Of a stretch of DNA of 64,000 nucleotides, positions 24,184 through 33,757 are shown one piece after another. Numbering within the stretch: position 1 is the stretch's first letter; every line of letters begins with the position of its first letter. Both the position numbers and the translations under genes were made by a program. Source of the stretch: CAZEAP01 sp964510315 (GTDB lineage: Bacteria > Planctomycetota > Brocadiia > SM23-32); the NCBI GenBank assembly GCA_964510315.1, contig CAZEAP010000006.1, forward strand, positions 56,709-120,708. The letters are read 5' to 3'. Under the pieces are notes generated by a model. The model had not been told where the DNA came from. It saw only the letters and a list, made by a program, of their open reading frames with translations, and did not search any database.

Positions 24184-25050
24184 TCAGGCGACTCCCTCGC
24201 CGCCGGCCGTCTGAATGATCCGTCCCGTCTTGTCGCGCTTTCTCCGGCCGAAGCTGGGCATCTCGCTCAGCTCTTCCAGACTGAAGGTGGGTCCCTCCAC
24301 GCAGACCCTCCGCCCGTCGCAGTCGCACTGACCGCACACGCCGATGCCGCATTTCATGTAGCGTTCCAGGCTCACCTGGCATTTCACCTGGTGCTCCCGG
24401 CAGATAGAGGCCACGCGGGCCATCATGGCCTCGGGACCGCAGGTGTAGACCGCCTTCAGCTCCTCCCCGGCGCACTGCTCCTGAAGCCACTCGGTCGGGA
24501 AGCCATGTTGGCCCGCCGATCCGTCGTCGGTAAAGATGAGTTGATCGGGAAACCGGCGCCTGAAAAACAGGAAATCTTCCGACCGGGCTCCCTGCACGAG
24601 GGTGGCTTCCGGCAGCCGTTCCTTCAGAAGCGCCAGGACGGCAACCCCGCAGCCTCCTCCCACCAGGGCGACTCCCTCTCCCCTGCCCTCCAGGTCCCGG
24701 AAGCCGCGCCCGTACGGCCCTCGCAGCCCTATCTGCTCTCCCGGCTTCATCTCGCACAGCCGGTTCGAGAAAGGGCCGCGCTGCTGGACGGTAATCCCCA
24801 GCCTGTCCTCGTCAAGGTAGGAAACCGCGTAGGGCTTCTCGTCCATGCGCGGAATCCAGAGCATGAAGAAACGGCCCGGGACGAACTGGCCCAGCGTCAG
24901 GCTCCGTTGATCTCCGCCGGCAGCGCGGGGGACAAAGAGGGTTCGGGCGCCGGCGTTCTCGCGCAGCACTTCCACAACCGGCAGCACGACCGGCAGCGCG
25001 GGCCGAAGCGGCGTTCCGCCGCCCGGCGCGTTGACGATTTCCGCATTCAT
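24184..25050 (-). CDS. pyrK: Dihydroorotate dehydrogenase B, electron-transfer subunit
   Basis: 288 residues, starting in an ATGA overlap with pyrD. Residues 20-110 are the FAD-binding barrel with YAVSYLDEDRL, then the NAD-binding domain (GGGCGVAVLALL), and near the C terminus the 2Fe-2S cluster Cys motif C-GIGVCGQCDC...C. The subunit passes electrons from dihydroorotate oxidation to NAD in pyrimidine synthesis and forms a heterotetramer with PyrD. The gene order (pyrD then pyrK) and the overlap support co-expression. Confidence 0.92.
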   Translation of the reverse strand: MNAEIVNAPGGGTPLRPALPVVLPVVEVLRENAGARTLFVPRAAGGDQRSLTLGQFVPGRFFMLWIPRMDEKPYAVSYLDEDRLGITVQQRGPFSNRLCEMKPGEQIGLRGPYGRGFRDLEGRGEGVALVGGGCGVAVLALLKERLPEATLVQGARSEDFLFFRRRFPDQLIFTDDGSAGQHGFPTEWLQEQCAGEELKAVYTCGPEAMMARVASICREHQVKCQVSLERYMKCGIGVCGQCDCDGRRVCVEGPTFSLEELSEMPSFGRRKRDKTGRIIQTAGGEGVA

Positions 25051-25994
25051 TCCAGAGCCGCTCCTCGGATATCCTCGAGGGACTCGATCTCCAGCCGTTC
25101 GCACAGGTCCCGGATTTCCTCCGAGATCGCGCCGAAGACCTCCATTCCCCGGCTGTAGACGGCCGTCCCCACCCCGACGGCGCTTGCACCGGCCATCATC
25201 ATCTCCAGGACATGTCGGCCCGTTGAAACGCCGCCGATCCCGATGATGGGATTGTCCACGCCTTCCTGGCGGAAAGCCGTTGCCACGTCGTAGACGCACC
25301 GGACCGCAACCGGCCGCAGGGCCGGTCCCGAGACACCGCCCATCTTGAAGTCCAGCACGGGCTCGGCGGTCTCCACGTTGATGATCATGCCGGGGCCCAG
25401 CGTGTTGACGGCGGACACGCCGTCCGCCCCGCCCTCGACGGCCGCCAGGGCAAGTTCTCCGATGCCCGGCACGTTGGGCGAAAGCTTCACGAACAGCGGC
25501 TTCTCGGTTGTGGGCCGGACCGCGCGGGTTATCCGTTCGGTGGCCTCCGGGGTGCCCTGCCCCGCCAGGGTGCCGTAGCCAGGCGTATGCGGGCAGGACA
25601 GGGGAATCTCCAATCCGGCGAAACCGCAGGGCATCATCTCGGCGGCGGCCTGCGCGAATTCCTCGGCTTCAGTTCCCACGACACTGGCCAGCACCGGGAT
25701 GGCCAGATCGTCGATCCCCTCGAATTCGCGGGCGGCTTCCTTGACCCCCGGGTTGGAATATCCCACCGCGTTGAGCATACCGGCTTCGTAGGCTATCACC
25801 ACGGGGTTTTTGTGCCCTTCCCGCGGTTCCAAAGTGACGCTTTTAATGATGGCGGCGCCGGCTCCATACTGTCCCGCGGTTCGGACGAGGTCACGAGAGA
25901 TGCCCAGCACGCCCGAGGCCAGGACGGTGGGATTGGCCAGGGGGATGCCGCACAGCTCCACGGACAGCGGCGAACCGGAGTCAGCTTCGGACAT
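25047..25994 (-). CDS. pyrD: Dihydroorotate dehydrogenase B, catalytic subunit
   Basis: 315 residues with GGGAGG ahead of the ATG. An FMN-binding TIM barrel: NPTVLASGVLG near the N terminus, NAVGYSNPG, the active-site region LEIPLSCPH with the catalytic Cys, KLSPNV, NTLGPGMIIN and the phosphate-binding GIGGVSTGR. Oxidises dihydroorotate to orotate in pyrimidine synthesis. The class 1B identity follows from the adjacent PyrK. The family's usual NxSCPN is altered to PLSCPH. Confidence 0.92.
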   Translation of the reverse strand: MSEADSGSPLSVELCGIPLANPTVLASGVLGISRDLVRTAGQYGAGAAIIKSVTLEPREGHKNPVVIAYEAGMLNAVGYSNPGVKEAAREFEGIDDLAIPVLASVVGTEAEEFAQAAAEMMPCGFAGLEIPLSCPHTPGYGTLAGQGTPEATERITRAVRPTTEKPLFVKLSPNVPGIGELALAAVEGGADGVSAVNTLGPGMIINVETAEPVLDFKMGGVSGPALRPVAVRCVYDVATAFRQEGVDNPIIGIGGVSTGRHVLEMMMAGASAVGVGTAVYSRGMEVFGAISEEIRDLCERLEIESLEDIRGAALE

Positions 25995-26026
25995 CAGTGA
26001 CCTCCCGTAACATGCTCAAGCCGAAC

Positions 26027-26056
26027 ATTATAGACGAGGGTGCAGCGTCGGCGCAA
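26027..26056 (-). promoter_or_regulatory. Promoter of pyrD-pyrK
   Basis: On the minus strand: TTGCGC (26051-26056), 18 bases, TATAAT (26027-26032), about 33 bases before the ATG. Confidence 0.55.
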
Positions 26057-26069
26057 TCTGGCCATCCTT

Positions 26070-26951
26070 TCAGCAAAGGTCATAGACTTCGGCGACCCGC
26101 CCGGGGGCGCCGACTCGATCCCCGGTGACGCGCCGGATCAACTGCAGTCCGGTGGCCACCGCCTGGCCGCGGTAGTGGTTGTTGGCGATCACGAACATCC
26201 GCTCCACTTTCTCGGCGATCTCCGAGAGGGCTCCCTGTATCTCGTCGAGTTCCTCCTCGCCGTACAGGTAGTCATACCGTTCGTCGCGGCCGGCCTCTTC
26301 GCTGAACCAGTTCTCGTAGTTTCGCCCGTGGAGGCGGAGATAACCGATTTCCCCGAAGCCGTGCGCCGTCAGGGGAATGTTGTTGCGAAACCTCGGCTGG
26401 TCGATGTTGCAGAAGCCCACGCCCAGGGAGCGGATGAACTCCAGTGCGGCGTCCTGTATCCAGCCCTTGCTGCGCAGCTCAACGACCACCGGCAGGTCGC
26501 TGAATTCCTCCGCAACCTCCCCGAGGTAGTCCTCGTTGCGGGCGTTGTGACGAAACGACCAGGGGAACTGCGCCAGCAGCGCTCCCAATCGGTCGGCTTC
26601 CACCAGGGGCGCTATTCCCCGCCGGAAGGTTTCCACGTCGGCGGGGCTCCAGTGTTTTTCTCGCTCGTGGGTAAACCGCTTCCACAGCTTGGCCGTGTAG
26701 AGGAAGTCCCCGTATTCCTCCACGTCCTTCACCCAGCGGTAACTGTAGCCGGGCTTGGGCGGACGGTAGAAGGTGTTGTTCAGCTCGATGGTGTTGAAAA
26801 AATCCGCAAGAAACTTCGGCGGTCGGAATCCCTTCGGCCTGGGTCGGGGGTAGACGATCCCATTCCAATCGTCGTAGGACCAGCCCGCGGGTCCGACGTA
26901 AAGCTTCGCCCCCTCGGGGGCGGTGTACCCTTCGCGTTTGAACAGGCTCAT
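26070..26951 (-). CDS. DUF72 (YecE-like) protein
   Basis: 293 residues, overlapping ribF by four bases (ATGA). Contains LYVGPAGWSYDDWNGIVYP, FNTIELNNTFYRPP and a YLRLHGRNYENWF segment near the C terminus, all typical of DUF72, a TIM-barrel family of unknown reaction. The family may be metal- or nucleic-acid-linked, but no activity is established to my knowledge. Last gene of the PpiD-like/ribF operon. Confidence 0.85.
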   Translation of the reverse strand: MSLFKREGYTAPEGAKLYVGPAGWSYDDWNGIVYPRPRPKGFRPPKFLADFFNTIELNNTFYRPPKPGYSYRWVKDVEEYGDFLYTAKLWKRFTHEREKHWSPADVETFRRGIAPLVEADRLGALLAQFPWSFRHNARNEDYLGEVAEEFSDLPVVVELRSKGWIQDAALEFIRSLGVGFCNIDQPRFRNNIPLTAHGFGEIGYLRLHGRNYENWFSEEAGRDERYDYLYGEEELDEIQGALSEIAEKVERMFVIANNHYRGQAVATGLQLIRRVTGDRVGAPGRVAEVYDLC

Positions 26952-27883
26952 GCCCCCTCCCCTGCTTCTTCCCGCAGCAGCCGCCGCGTCCGCCGCACGT
27001 CATCCGCTATCAGGTCCTCCAGCTCTTCGGCCCCGGAGCAGACGCGCTGTCCTCGCAGGCGCTGGACGAACTGCACCTCCAGGTCTGTGCCGTAGAGGTC
27101 GCCGGCGAAGTCGATCAGGTGTACTTCGACCACCGTTTCGGCATCCGGCTCGGGGTGGAAAGTGGGCCGGGTTCCTATGCTGACAACCGCTGGACGGGGG
27201 CGGTCGTCCACATACGCCCAAACGGCATATACCCCTTCCGGAGGCACGGCTTCATTGTGCAGGTCGAGGTTCGCGGTGGGATAGCCCAGCCCTTCGCCGC
27301 GGTCCTCTCCTGCCACAACAGTGCCATAGAGCGAGAAGGGTCGCCCGAGCAGCCTGGAGGCCCGCTCCAGGTCGCCCTCTCGGACGGCTTCCCGGACGGC
27401 GGTGCTGCTGACGGTCCGGCCGTCCACCATAACCGGAGCCACCTCAACCACCTCAAAGCCCATCTCCCGGAGCAAGGCGGTGTCGCCTTCTCCGCGATGC
27501 CCGAAACGGCAGTTGAATCCCAGCACCAGCACCTCGGCGCCGAGCAGTGTGCAGAACACCTCCTGAGCGAACTCGCGGGCGCCGGTGCGGGCTGTCTCCT
27601 CGGTAAACTCGACCACGACGCAGAGGTCGACCGACATCTTCTCCATCAGCCGCAGCCGGTGGTCCACCGAGGTGATGGAGGGGCGTCGTTCACCTTCCAC
27701 CACGGCCGCGGGGTGCCGGCTGAAGGTCACCACGACGGCCGGGCAGGAAAGCGCTTCCGCCTCCCGCACCAGACGCCTGATCACGGCCGCATGGCCGCGA
27801 TGGACCCCGTCGTAGACACCTAAGGTGGCAACCGAGCGTTCCAGCGGCCGCTCCTGTTCCCCCGGCCAGCGGATCACACGCAT
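26948..27883 (-). CDS. ribF: Bifunctional riboflavin kinase / FAD synthetase
   Basis: 311 residues. The N-terminal half is the FMN adenylyltransferase domain: LGVYDGVHRGHAAVI (the GxFDGxHxGH motif with Phe changed to Tyr), and TVSSTAVRE. The C-terminal half is riboflavin kinase: GLGYPTANLD and GVYAVWAYVDD. It makes FMN and then FAD from riboflavin. Stop codon of the upstream gene lies three bases before its ATG. The FAD oxidoreductases elsewhere in the window would use its product. Confidence 0.93.
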   Translation of the reverse strand: MRVIRWPGEQERPLERSVATLGVYDGVHRGHAAVIRRLVREAEALSCPAVVVTFSRHPAAVVEGERRPSITSVDHRLRLMEKMSVDLCVVVEFTEETARTGAREFAQEVFCTLLGAEVLVLGFNCRFGHRGEGDTALLREMGFEVVEVAPVMVDGRTVSSTAVREAVREGDLERASRLLGRPFSLYGTVVAGEDRGEGLGYPTANLDLHNEAVPPEGVYAVWAYVDDRPRPAVVSIGTRPTFHPEPDAETVVEVHLIDFAGDLYGTDLEVQFVQRLRGQRVCSGAEELEDLIADDVRRTRRLLREEAGEGA

Positions 27884-27886
27884 GGT

Positions 27887-29701
27887 CTATTCCCCGGCCT
27901 GCTCGGGCAATTTAGCCTGCGCCAGAAGCTCCTGCATCCAGCCCTGCAAAAGCTGCCGTTGTTTCAGGTTGAGTTGCCGGGCCCGAAGATAAGCGGTGGT
28001 CTCCTCGAAGCCCTTCGGGTCCGCCGGGCTGTGCTCCAGCGTCTCGATGACAAACGCGGCCGCCACCGGAGGGCCCTGCTCCGCCACGCCGACATCTCCG
28101 GGCTGCAGCTCGAACGCCTTCTCCACCACTCCCGGCACGGCGCCCGCCAGGCCGGGGACGCGGCGGGCCGAGCGGGGGAAGGGTTCGGTTTCCTGTGGAG
28201 TCAGCTCGACGGCCCCTTCGGCCCCGGCTTCCTCCCGCATAGACCTCAGGCGCTGCTGGGCCTCCTCGGCCGCGGCCTCCAGCCCTATCTTCTGCGCTCT
28301 CTCCTTCAGCTCTGCGGCGAACGTGCGGGCCGTTTCGAGGGCCTTCTGTTCGACCAAGTCCTCTCGCACCTGACCGCGCACCCGGCTGAACGGGCGCCGT
28401 TCGGGCCGACGTTTCTCCAGCACCTGAACCACCAGGAACGGCCCCCCGGACGGCGTGAAGGCCGCGGGATAGTTGATGTTCTGCTCCGGCCCGAAGGCGA
28501 ACTCCGCCACTCGCTCTCCGGCCGGCACAAGCAGGGGTATTTCCCGGCGCCACAGGAGCGTGCGGCCGGCGGGCGTCCGGACCTGTTCGTAGCGCAGCCC
28601 GTGCCGACGGGCCATCTGGCCCAGCGGCCGGGGGCTGTCCCCGTAGTTGACGTCGGAGCCGGTCAGGTCGTCAATTACCGCCTCCACCCGCTCCCTGGCC
28701 TCCTCCCGGGCCTTCCGGCGCGCTACCTCCTTCTCCACTTTGCTCCACACTTCCTGAAGGCTCTTGTAGCCGCCGTCCGCCTCTTCGGGCGTGTCCTCCT
28801 CGGGCTCGCGGGCGAATTCCTCCCTGTTCTCGTCGTAGTAAGCCCGTACTTCTTCCTCCGACACCTCCATCTGCTCGGCCATCACCTCCACGTCCGCGAT
28901 GGCGTATTCGAGCTTTACCCGTTCGGGGGCCATGTATCCATATTGCCCGGTGTCGGGATCGGGCAACCGGTCCTGATAGCGCTCGTAGAACTCCTTCAGT
29001 TCAGCGTCGGTGGGTTCCACGAGAGGGGCGAACAGCGGCCCGTCAAGCTTGACGTAGCGCACGCGGGCTCGCTTGTTGCGGTGTGCGTAGAGCATCCAGC
29101 GCTCTCCCCGGGTAGTCACCGCGCCGGAGGCCTTCAGCGACAGCAGTTTGACCACCTTGACGACGTTGCTGAGCCACCGGCTGACCTGGGCGTCGGTGTA
29201 GGGGAAGGTGCGCAGGAACGCCTGGTAGCGTCGGCGGCTGAACTCGCCCTGTTCCCGGAGCCTGGGCAGGCCGGAAAGCAGGGCCACGACCTCGTCGGGG
29301 CCGGCCTGGACTCGGGCCGCCCGGGCCTCCCTCAGAAGGATAAGCAGCCGCCACAGGGCGTCCTGCGACAGGGCCGGTTCTCCTTCGAAGACCAGATCGC
29401 TGAACTCGGTGGCCAGCACCTGGTACATGAACATGGTCCGCGGCCCCGCTCCGCTGTACTGGAGCGCAAGGGCCAGGCGGGGGTTAACCATCCCCAGCAT
29501 GAGAACCGTCCGAAGGGTGGCCTCGGCGTTGACGATCTCCGCCTGGGTCACCTTCTTGCCGCGGATCTCGGCCGCTCTGCCGGGGTCGGTTCTGCGGAGC
29601 ATCCTGATGGCCGGGACGATTCCCCAGCCGACCATCAGCAGCACGGCCAATGCTATCACCAGGTGCCGCTTATGCCGCCGGAACCAGGTCGTCAGGGTCA
29701 C
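27887..29701 (-). CDS. PpiD/SurA-like membrane-anchored periplasmic chaperone
   Basis: 604 residues from a GTG preceded by AGGAGG. A short basic N terminus then one transmembrane helix (LVIALAVLLMVGWGIVPAI) anchors it, with the rest outside. Residues about 40-200 match the SurA N-terminal chaperone region (IRGKKVTQAEIVNAE), and long charged helices follow. A parvulin-type isomerase domain is hard to see: the region near residues 390-440 (FAFGPEQ...GGPFLVVQVLEKRRP) is only weakly like it. Expected to aid folding of exported proteins. First gene of the operon with ribF and DUF72. Confidence 0.75.
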   Translation of the reverse strand: MTLTTWFRRHKRHLVIALAVLLMVGWGIVPAIRMLRRTDPGRAAEIRGKKVTQAEIVNAEATLRTVLMLGMVNPRLALALQYSGAGPRTMFMYQVLATEFSDLVFEGEPALSQDALWRLLILLREARAARVQAGPDEVVALLSGLPRLREQGEFSRRRYQAFLRTFPYTDAQVSRWLSNVVKVVKLLSLKASGAVTTRGERWMLYAHRNKRARVRYVKLDGPLFAPLVEPTDAELKEFYERYQDRLPDPDTGQYGYMAPERVKLEYAIADVEVMAEQMEVSEEEVRAYYDENREEFAREPEEDTPEEADGGYKSLQEVWSKVEKEVARRKAREEARERVEAVIDDLTGSDVNYGDSPRPLGQMARRHGLRYEQVRTPAGRTLLWRREIPLLVPAGERVAEFAFGPEQNINYPAAFTPSGGPFLVVQVLEKRRPERRPFSRVRGQVREDLVEQKALETARTFAAELKERAQKIGLEAAAEEAQQRLRSMREEAGAEGAVELTPQETEPFPRSARRVPGLAGAVPGVVEKAFELQPGDVGVAEQGPPVAAAFVIETLEHSPADPKGFEETTAYLRARQLNLKQRQLLQGWMQELLAQAKLPEQAGE

Positions 29702-29789
29702 GCGCGTCCTCCTATGTTCGCTGTCGGCGCAATCTTGAGAATCCTATCAGGTCTGGCCTGCCCCATCAACTTCTGTGGCCGGGGCAGGT

Positions 29790-31025
29790 TCAGCCCAGTC
29801 TGATCCGGCGGAAGCGCCGCTTGCCGACGTTCAGCACCATGCCTTCGGCGACCTCCACGTCCGCGTCGATGTCCTCGATGCTCCGGAGTTCCCCGGGCGG
29901 ACCCAACCGGACTCCGCCCTGTTTGACCAGCCGCCGGGCCTGGCTGTTGGAATCGGCGCAGTCCGCCAGTCGCAGCAACTTCACAATCCATATCCGCCCG
30001 TCCGATATCTCTTCGTCGGGCAGCCGGAGTTGGGGCATGTCCTCGGGGAGCTTGCCCTCCTTGAAGACGCGGTCGAAGGCCGCGTGCGCCTCCTCGGCGG
30101 CTTCCCCGTCGTAGTAACGCTCGACGATGGCCTCCCCCAGCGCCGCCTTCGCGTCCCGGGGGTGGACGTCTTCTGCGAGCAGCGCCTCGATGCGTTCCAG
30201 GGGCAGGTCGGTGGTCAGAATGAAGTACTTCTGCATCAGTTCGTCGGGGATGCTCATGGCCTTCCCGAAGATGGTCTCCGGCGGTTCGGTGATGCCGATG
30301 TAGTTCCCCTTGCTCTTGGACATCTTTTCGCTGCCGTCCAGCCCTTCCAGCAGGGGGTTGGTGACGGCAACCTGGGGCTCCTGCCCGACCTCGCGCTGGA
30401 GCGCCCGGCCCAGCAGGACGTTGAATATCTGGTCGGTGCCGCCCAGCTCCACGTCGCTGTGGACCATCACCGAGTCGTATGCCTGCATGAGCGGGTAGAG
30501 CAGCTCGTGCAGCCCGATGGGCCGGCCGGCCTCCATGCGCTGGGCGAAGTCGTCGCGTTCAATGCAGCGGGCCACCGTGATCTTCGCGGCCAGGCGGATG
30601 ACCTCCCCGAAGCTCATCTGGCTGAACCAGTCCCCGTTGTAGCAGACCTTCGCTTCCCCCAGGTCCACGATTTTGCCGACCTGGTCGAGGTATGTCTGGG
30701 CGTTCTCCATCACCTCGTCGTGGGAGAGCTGGGGCCGGGTGATGTCCTGACCGCTCGGGTCCCCCACGGTCGCCGTGTAGTCGCCGACGATGAGGATGGC
30801 GTGATGGCCGAGGTCCTGGAAGGTTCGCAGCTTGTGCAGGGGCACGGCGTTGCCGACGTGGATGTCCGGCGCCGTGGGGTCGAGTCCGAGTTTCACCCGC
30901 AGCCGGCGTCCTTTATCCAGGGCACCGGCTATCTTCTCGATCAGCTCCTCTTCCGGCACGATGTCGGCCGCGCCGCGGCGTATCTCCCGCATCTGGCGCT
31001 CGATCTCTTCGGTGTGTTTTCCCAT
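29790..31025 (-). CDS. tyrS: Tyrosyl-tRNA synthetase
   Basis: 411 residues. LGLDPTAPDIHVGNAVPLHK has the class I HIGH-like signature HVGN, and GSEKMSKSKGN is the KMSKS motif. The C-terminal region carries an S4-like RNA-binding fold (ARRLVKQGGVRL, ending KRRFRRI). Charges tRNA-Tyr. The ATG at 31025 was chosen as the family start; the frame runs 63 codons further upstream but that stretch is not conserved in character. No T-box element is visible upstream. Confidence 0.95.
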   Translation of the reverse strand: MGKHTEEIERQMREIRRGAADIVPEEELIEKIAGALDKGRRLRVKLGLDPTAPDIHVGNAVPLHKLRTFQDLGHHAILIVGDYTATVGDPSGQDITRPQLSHDEVMENAQTYLDQVGKIVDLGEAKVCYNGDWFSQMSFGEVIRLAAKITVARCIERDDFAQRMEAGRPIGLHELLYPLMQAYDSVMVHSDVELGGTDQIFNVLLGRALQREVGQEPQVAVTNPLLEGLDGSEKMSKSKGNYIGITEPPETIFGKAMSIPDELMQKYFILTTDLPLERIEALLAEDVHPRDAKAALGEAIVERYYDGEAAEEAHAAFDRVFKEGKLPEDMPQLRLPDEEISDGRIWIVKLLRLADCADSNSQARRLVKQGGVRLGPPGELRSIEDIDADVEVAEGMVLNVGKRRFRRIRLG

Positions 31026-31199
31026 GTAGTCTGTCCCGCGAAGTTCAGCGTCGCAAAGAAGCCACCAGTCTAACGGTTCCTGCCCGGGATTGCATCCGTA
31101 GGCCGACCGGCCCCACGGGGCCCGCCGACCACAAATTCTGCACAGCCCGCTCTTCGGTTGTGTCGCATCCTCGGGTTCTTCCCTCCTGTTTCCATCCAC

Positions 31200-32450
31200 A
31201 AGGCGATTGCTCAACCCATGGTACAGTAGGTGCTATATGTGTTAGTTGTGTTTTTGCGTTCTATCCAATGGCATGCACGTGGCATGCACCAAAATGGGTT
31301 CGTTTCGTAATTGAGGGCTGCGGTAACCGCCGAAACCAAAGGGGCGGAGAAGTAAACCACGGAAAACACGGAGGAAAGAAGGACTAACAAATCCAAACCC
31401 GGAAGCTTAGCCGCTCCGGAGGGACGCGACGTTGGCGTTGCCGGCGAAACCGCCGGACGGGCATACACGTGACCCGACCGGGTGTAGAAGCAACGGAACA
31501 CGCCCGCCTCCTTTCCCCTTCAGTGTCGTGTCGGGATTTCCCAAACGAATCCCGGCCCGCCACCGTACTCGTTCTTCCCGGCCCCGTCAAGGAAACGGCT
31601 GAATAGTGCTCACTCATGGTCCGGCCGATTCACCAGCCCGGGGCTGCGCCCTGGGCTGTGTATGTGACGCCTCTTGTATGTTTGCGGAAAGCAACCTGAC
31701 GGTGTAGTGACGCAGGAAGCCCCGGCGCCGACGCTAAACGTGTATCGGCCGTACGGCCGGCGACTCCGATGTGGCGCACGGGCTGAATCGCCCGCTCCGC
31801 GGGCTCCTGTATGGGGTGGGACGCCGATATCCCCGGGTTCGCCCGCTTCGCGGGGGTCACCCGGGGCTACGGCTGAGGCGCCCCCTGTCGGGGGCTCTTG
31901 ACGGGAGGCCCGGTCCCCGGGCGCGAGTCTGAGCTGCCACGAAAATCCGAGACCGTCAAGAAAGCAACCTGACGGTGTCGTTACGTAGGAGGCCCCGGCG
32001 CCCCCGCATACGTGTTTAGCGTGCTGTCGGAGCGGTGCCGTCTCGTTGCGTTTGGCTGTCCGTGCCGGCCATGAGGTCAGTCGGCGGCCCCGCAGGGGCC
32101 ATGTAATGGAGGCCGGGGCTTCAGCCCCGGTTGCCGGCGCATGAAGGCTAATTGTGCGCCCCGGAGGGGGCGCGGTCGGTGCGAGCATTCTGAAATTCAC
32201 CGCGCCCCTCTGGGGCGCATTTCGCTTATCCGGCTCATCACCGGGCCTAAAGCCCCGGGCTGCACGACCGCGCCGCTCCGCGGCGCCGACGCTAAACGTG
32301 TACCCCCCACGGGGGCGCCGGGGTCGGGAGCGCGGGGGATCGTTCGCCCCCGGGTTTTAAAGACCGTCCCGAACCTGGATCCCCGCCGCGCCTTCTGCTT
32401 CGGGGCTTCGGCGTGCCGCGTGCGGCAGAAGGGTCACTCGCCCGGAGGAG
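31200..32450. repeat. Gene-free block of dispersed palindromic repeats
   Basis: No credible gene in about 1.4 kb. Contains a tandem repeat of TGGCATGCAC (31270-31290), two direct copies beginning GAAAGCAACCTGACGGTGT (31686 and 31962), two copies of GCCGACGCTAAACGTGTA (near 31727 and 32285) and many self-complementary GC-rich words. Segments match 15254-15332, and the string at about 32262-32300 is the reverse complement of 63897-63935. This is one repeat family shared by three regions. Confidence 0.75.
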
Positions 32451-32460
32451 GCGGGTTTCG

Positions 32461-33210
32461 CTAAGCGAGCCGTAGCTGCAGCATCTTCAGGCCGTTGTAG
32501 AGCGCGTGGGCGACCACGGGAAGCCACAGGCTGCCGGTGCTCTCGAAAAGTGCCGTAAACACCACCGACAGCAGGAACAGGTGCAGAAGCCCCGGCAGAT
32601 AGGTGTGGACAAGGGCGAAAACCGCGCCGACGATCAGCGCCCCCGGAACCGGCCCCAGCCGTGAACGGAGCGGAAGGTACAGAACGCTCCGAAACAGCAC
32701 CTCCTCGGCCAGGGGGGCCAGCACGACCGCCAGCGTAAAGGCCAGCACGACGACGCCGGTGCCCTCCGCCTGCCCTATCATCCGGCTGAGCGGCTGTTCC
32801 GGCACGGCGTCCCAATCGCCGCCGAAGAACTCAACCGCCCCGTGGAGAGCATGGGCGCCCGCCAAGTAGGCAACTATTCCCAGGAGGAGCACCCTGGCCG
32901 TCGCGCCGCCGAACCGCCCCCGCGGAAGGCGCAGGCCGAGTGCGCCGGGCACCGACGGGACTTCCCCTTCGGCGCGGGCCGAGAGGACGTAAACCATGCC
33001 CAACGCAAGAGCCAGCAGGCCACCGTGGCTCACCGCCCCTATCCACAGGTGCGCCGCCAGCTCCCCCTCCGCCGGACCGACCACCGAAGCCAGGAATGCC
33101 TGTAGACCCAGGAACAGGAACATGAGGCCCGCCGCCTCCGGGACCCCCCAGGGTACCCGCTCGGGCGGCCCGTCCCCGCCCCCAAGGTCCAGAAGCTCGC
33201 TTTGCCCCAT
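32461..33210 (-). CDS. CPBP-family intramembrane metalloprotease
   Basis: 249 residues with about 6-7 transmembrane helices. Motifs of the CAAX-protease/bacteriocin-processing family occur in order: APLAEEVLFRSVLY (EExxxR), FALVHT (FxxxH) and HALYN (HxxxN). These bind a metal inside the membrane. Targets are unknown; in bacteria such proteins serve in peptide processing, immunity or envelope stress. YjbQ is encoded 11 bases upstream on the same strand. Confidence 0.85.
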   Translation of the reverse strand: MGQSELLDLGGGDGPPERVPWGVPEAAGLMFLFLGLQAFLASVVGPAEGELAAHLWIGAVSHGGLLALALGMVYVLSARAEGEVPSVPGALGLRLPRGRFGGATARVLLLGIVAYLAGAHALHGAVEFFGGDWDAVPEQPLSRMIGQAEGTGVVVLAFTLAVVLAPLAEEVLFRSVLYLPLRSRLGPVPGALIVGAVFALVHTYLPGLLHLFLLSVVFTALFESTGSLWLPVVAHALYNGLKMLQLRLA

Positions 33211-33221
33211 CGGCAGCTCCG

Positions 33222-33611
33222 CTATTTACAGTCCACCCACAGTTTCCGCGAGCGCGGACCGTCGAACTCACAGAAATAGACCCCCTGCCACCTTCCCAGC
33301 GCCAGGCGACCGTCCCGGATGGGTGCCGCGCAGGAACACCCCACCAGGCTGGACTTGATGTGCGCCGCGCTGTTGCCCTCCGCGTGGGCGTAGTTGTCCT
33401 GGAAGGGAACGATCTGGTTCAGCTCCTTCAGGATGTCCTTGCGGACGGAAGGGTCGGCGTTCTCATTGATGGTGACGCCGGCGGTGGTGTGAGGAACGAA
33501 TATCAGGCAGATGCCCTCTTTTACGACCCCCTCGGCGACGATCTCATTGATCCTGGCGGTGATGTCTTTGAACTCGGTCTTCGATTCGGTCTTTACGCTC
33601 AGAACTTCCAT
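33222..33611 (-). CDS. YjbQ/UPF0047 family protein
   Basis: 129 residues, close to the family length. FVPHTTAGVTINENADPSV and YAHAEGNSAAHIKSSLVG are the two conserved His-rich regions, which probably hold a metal or phosphate. Members are annotated as secondary thiamine-phosphate synthases. Encoded just ahead of the CPBP protease gene, with no known functional link. Confidence 0.9.
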   Translation of the reverse strand: MEVLSVKTESKTEFKDITARINEIVAEGVVKEGICLIFVPHTTAGVTINENADPSVRKDILKELNQIVPFQDNYAHAEGNSAAHIKSSLVGCSCAAPIRDGRLALGRWQGVYFCEFDGPRSRKLWVDCK

Positions 33612-33720
33612 GGGTTGACCCCCGAGATGAACCCGTCAACTCCGGCCGGCAGAAGCGCTTATAGCAGAAGGGCATGTGGGAGTCAACCAGCCTCGGCCGC
33701 CGGCCGGACCGACCGCGTCC

Positions 33721-33750
33721 TTGACTCCGCGGCGGCCGAAAACCCACAAT
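33721..33750 (+). promoter_or_regulatory. Promoter ahead of the DUF523 gene
   Basis: TTGACT (33721-33726), 18 bases, CACAAT (33745-33750), only a few bases before the ATG at 33758, so the leader would be very short. Confidence 0.45.
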
Positions 33751-33757
33751 ATGCGGG

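Noticed and set aside
27959..29803. Long plus-strand frame opposite the PpiD-like gene
   Set aside because: The minus-strand gene has a signal anchor, a SurA-like domain and operon links; the plus frame has none.
31026..31214. Longer N terminus or T-box leader for tyrS
   Set aside because: The extension is not like tyrosyl-tRNA synthetases, and no T-box sequence (AGGGTGG-like) or specifier loop was found; only a GC-rich hairpin is present.
31200..32450. CRISPR array in the repeat block
   Set aside because: Repeat spacing is irregular, copies differ, and there are no uniform spacers or cas genes.
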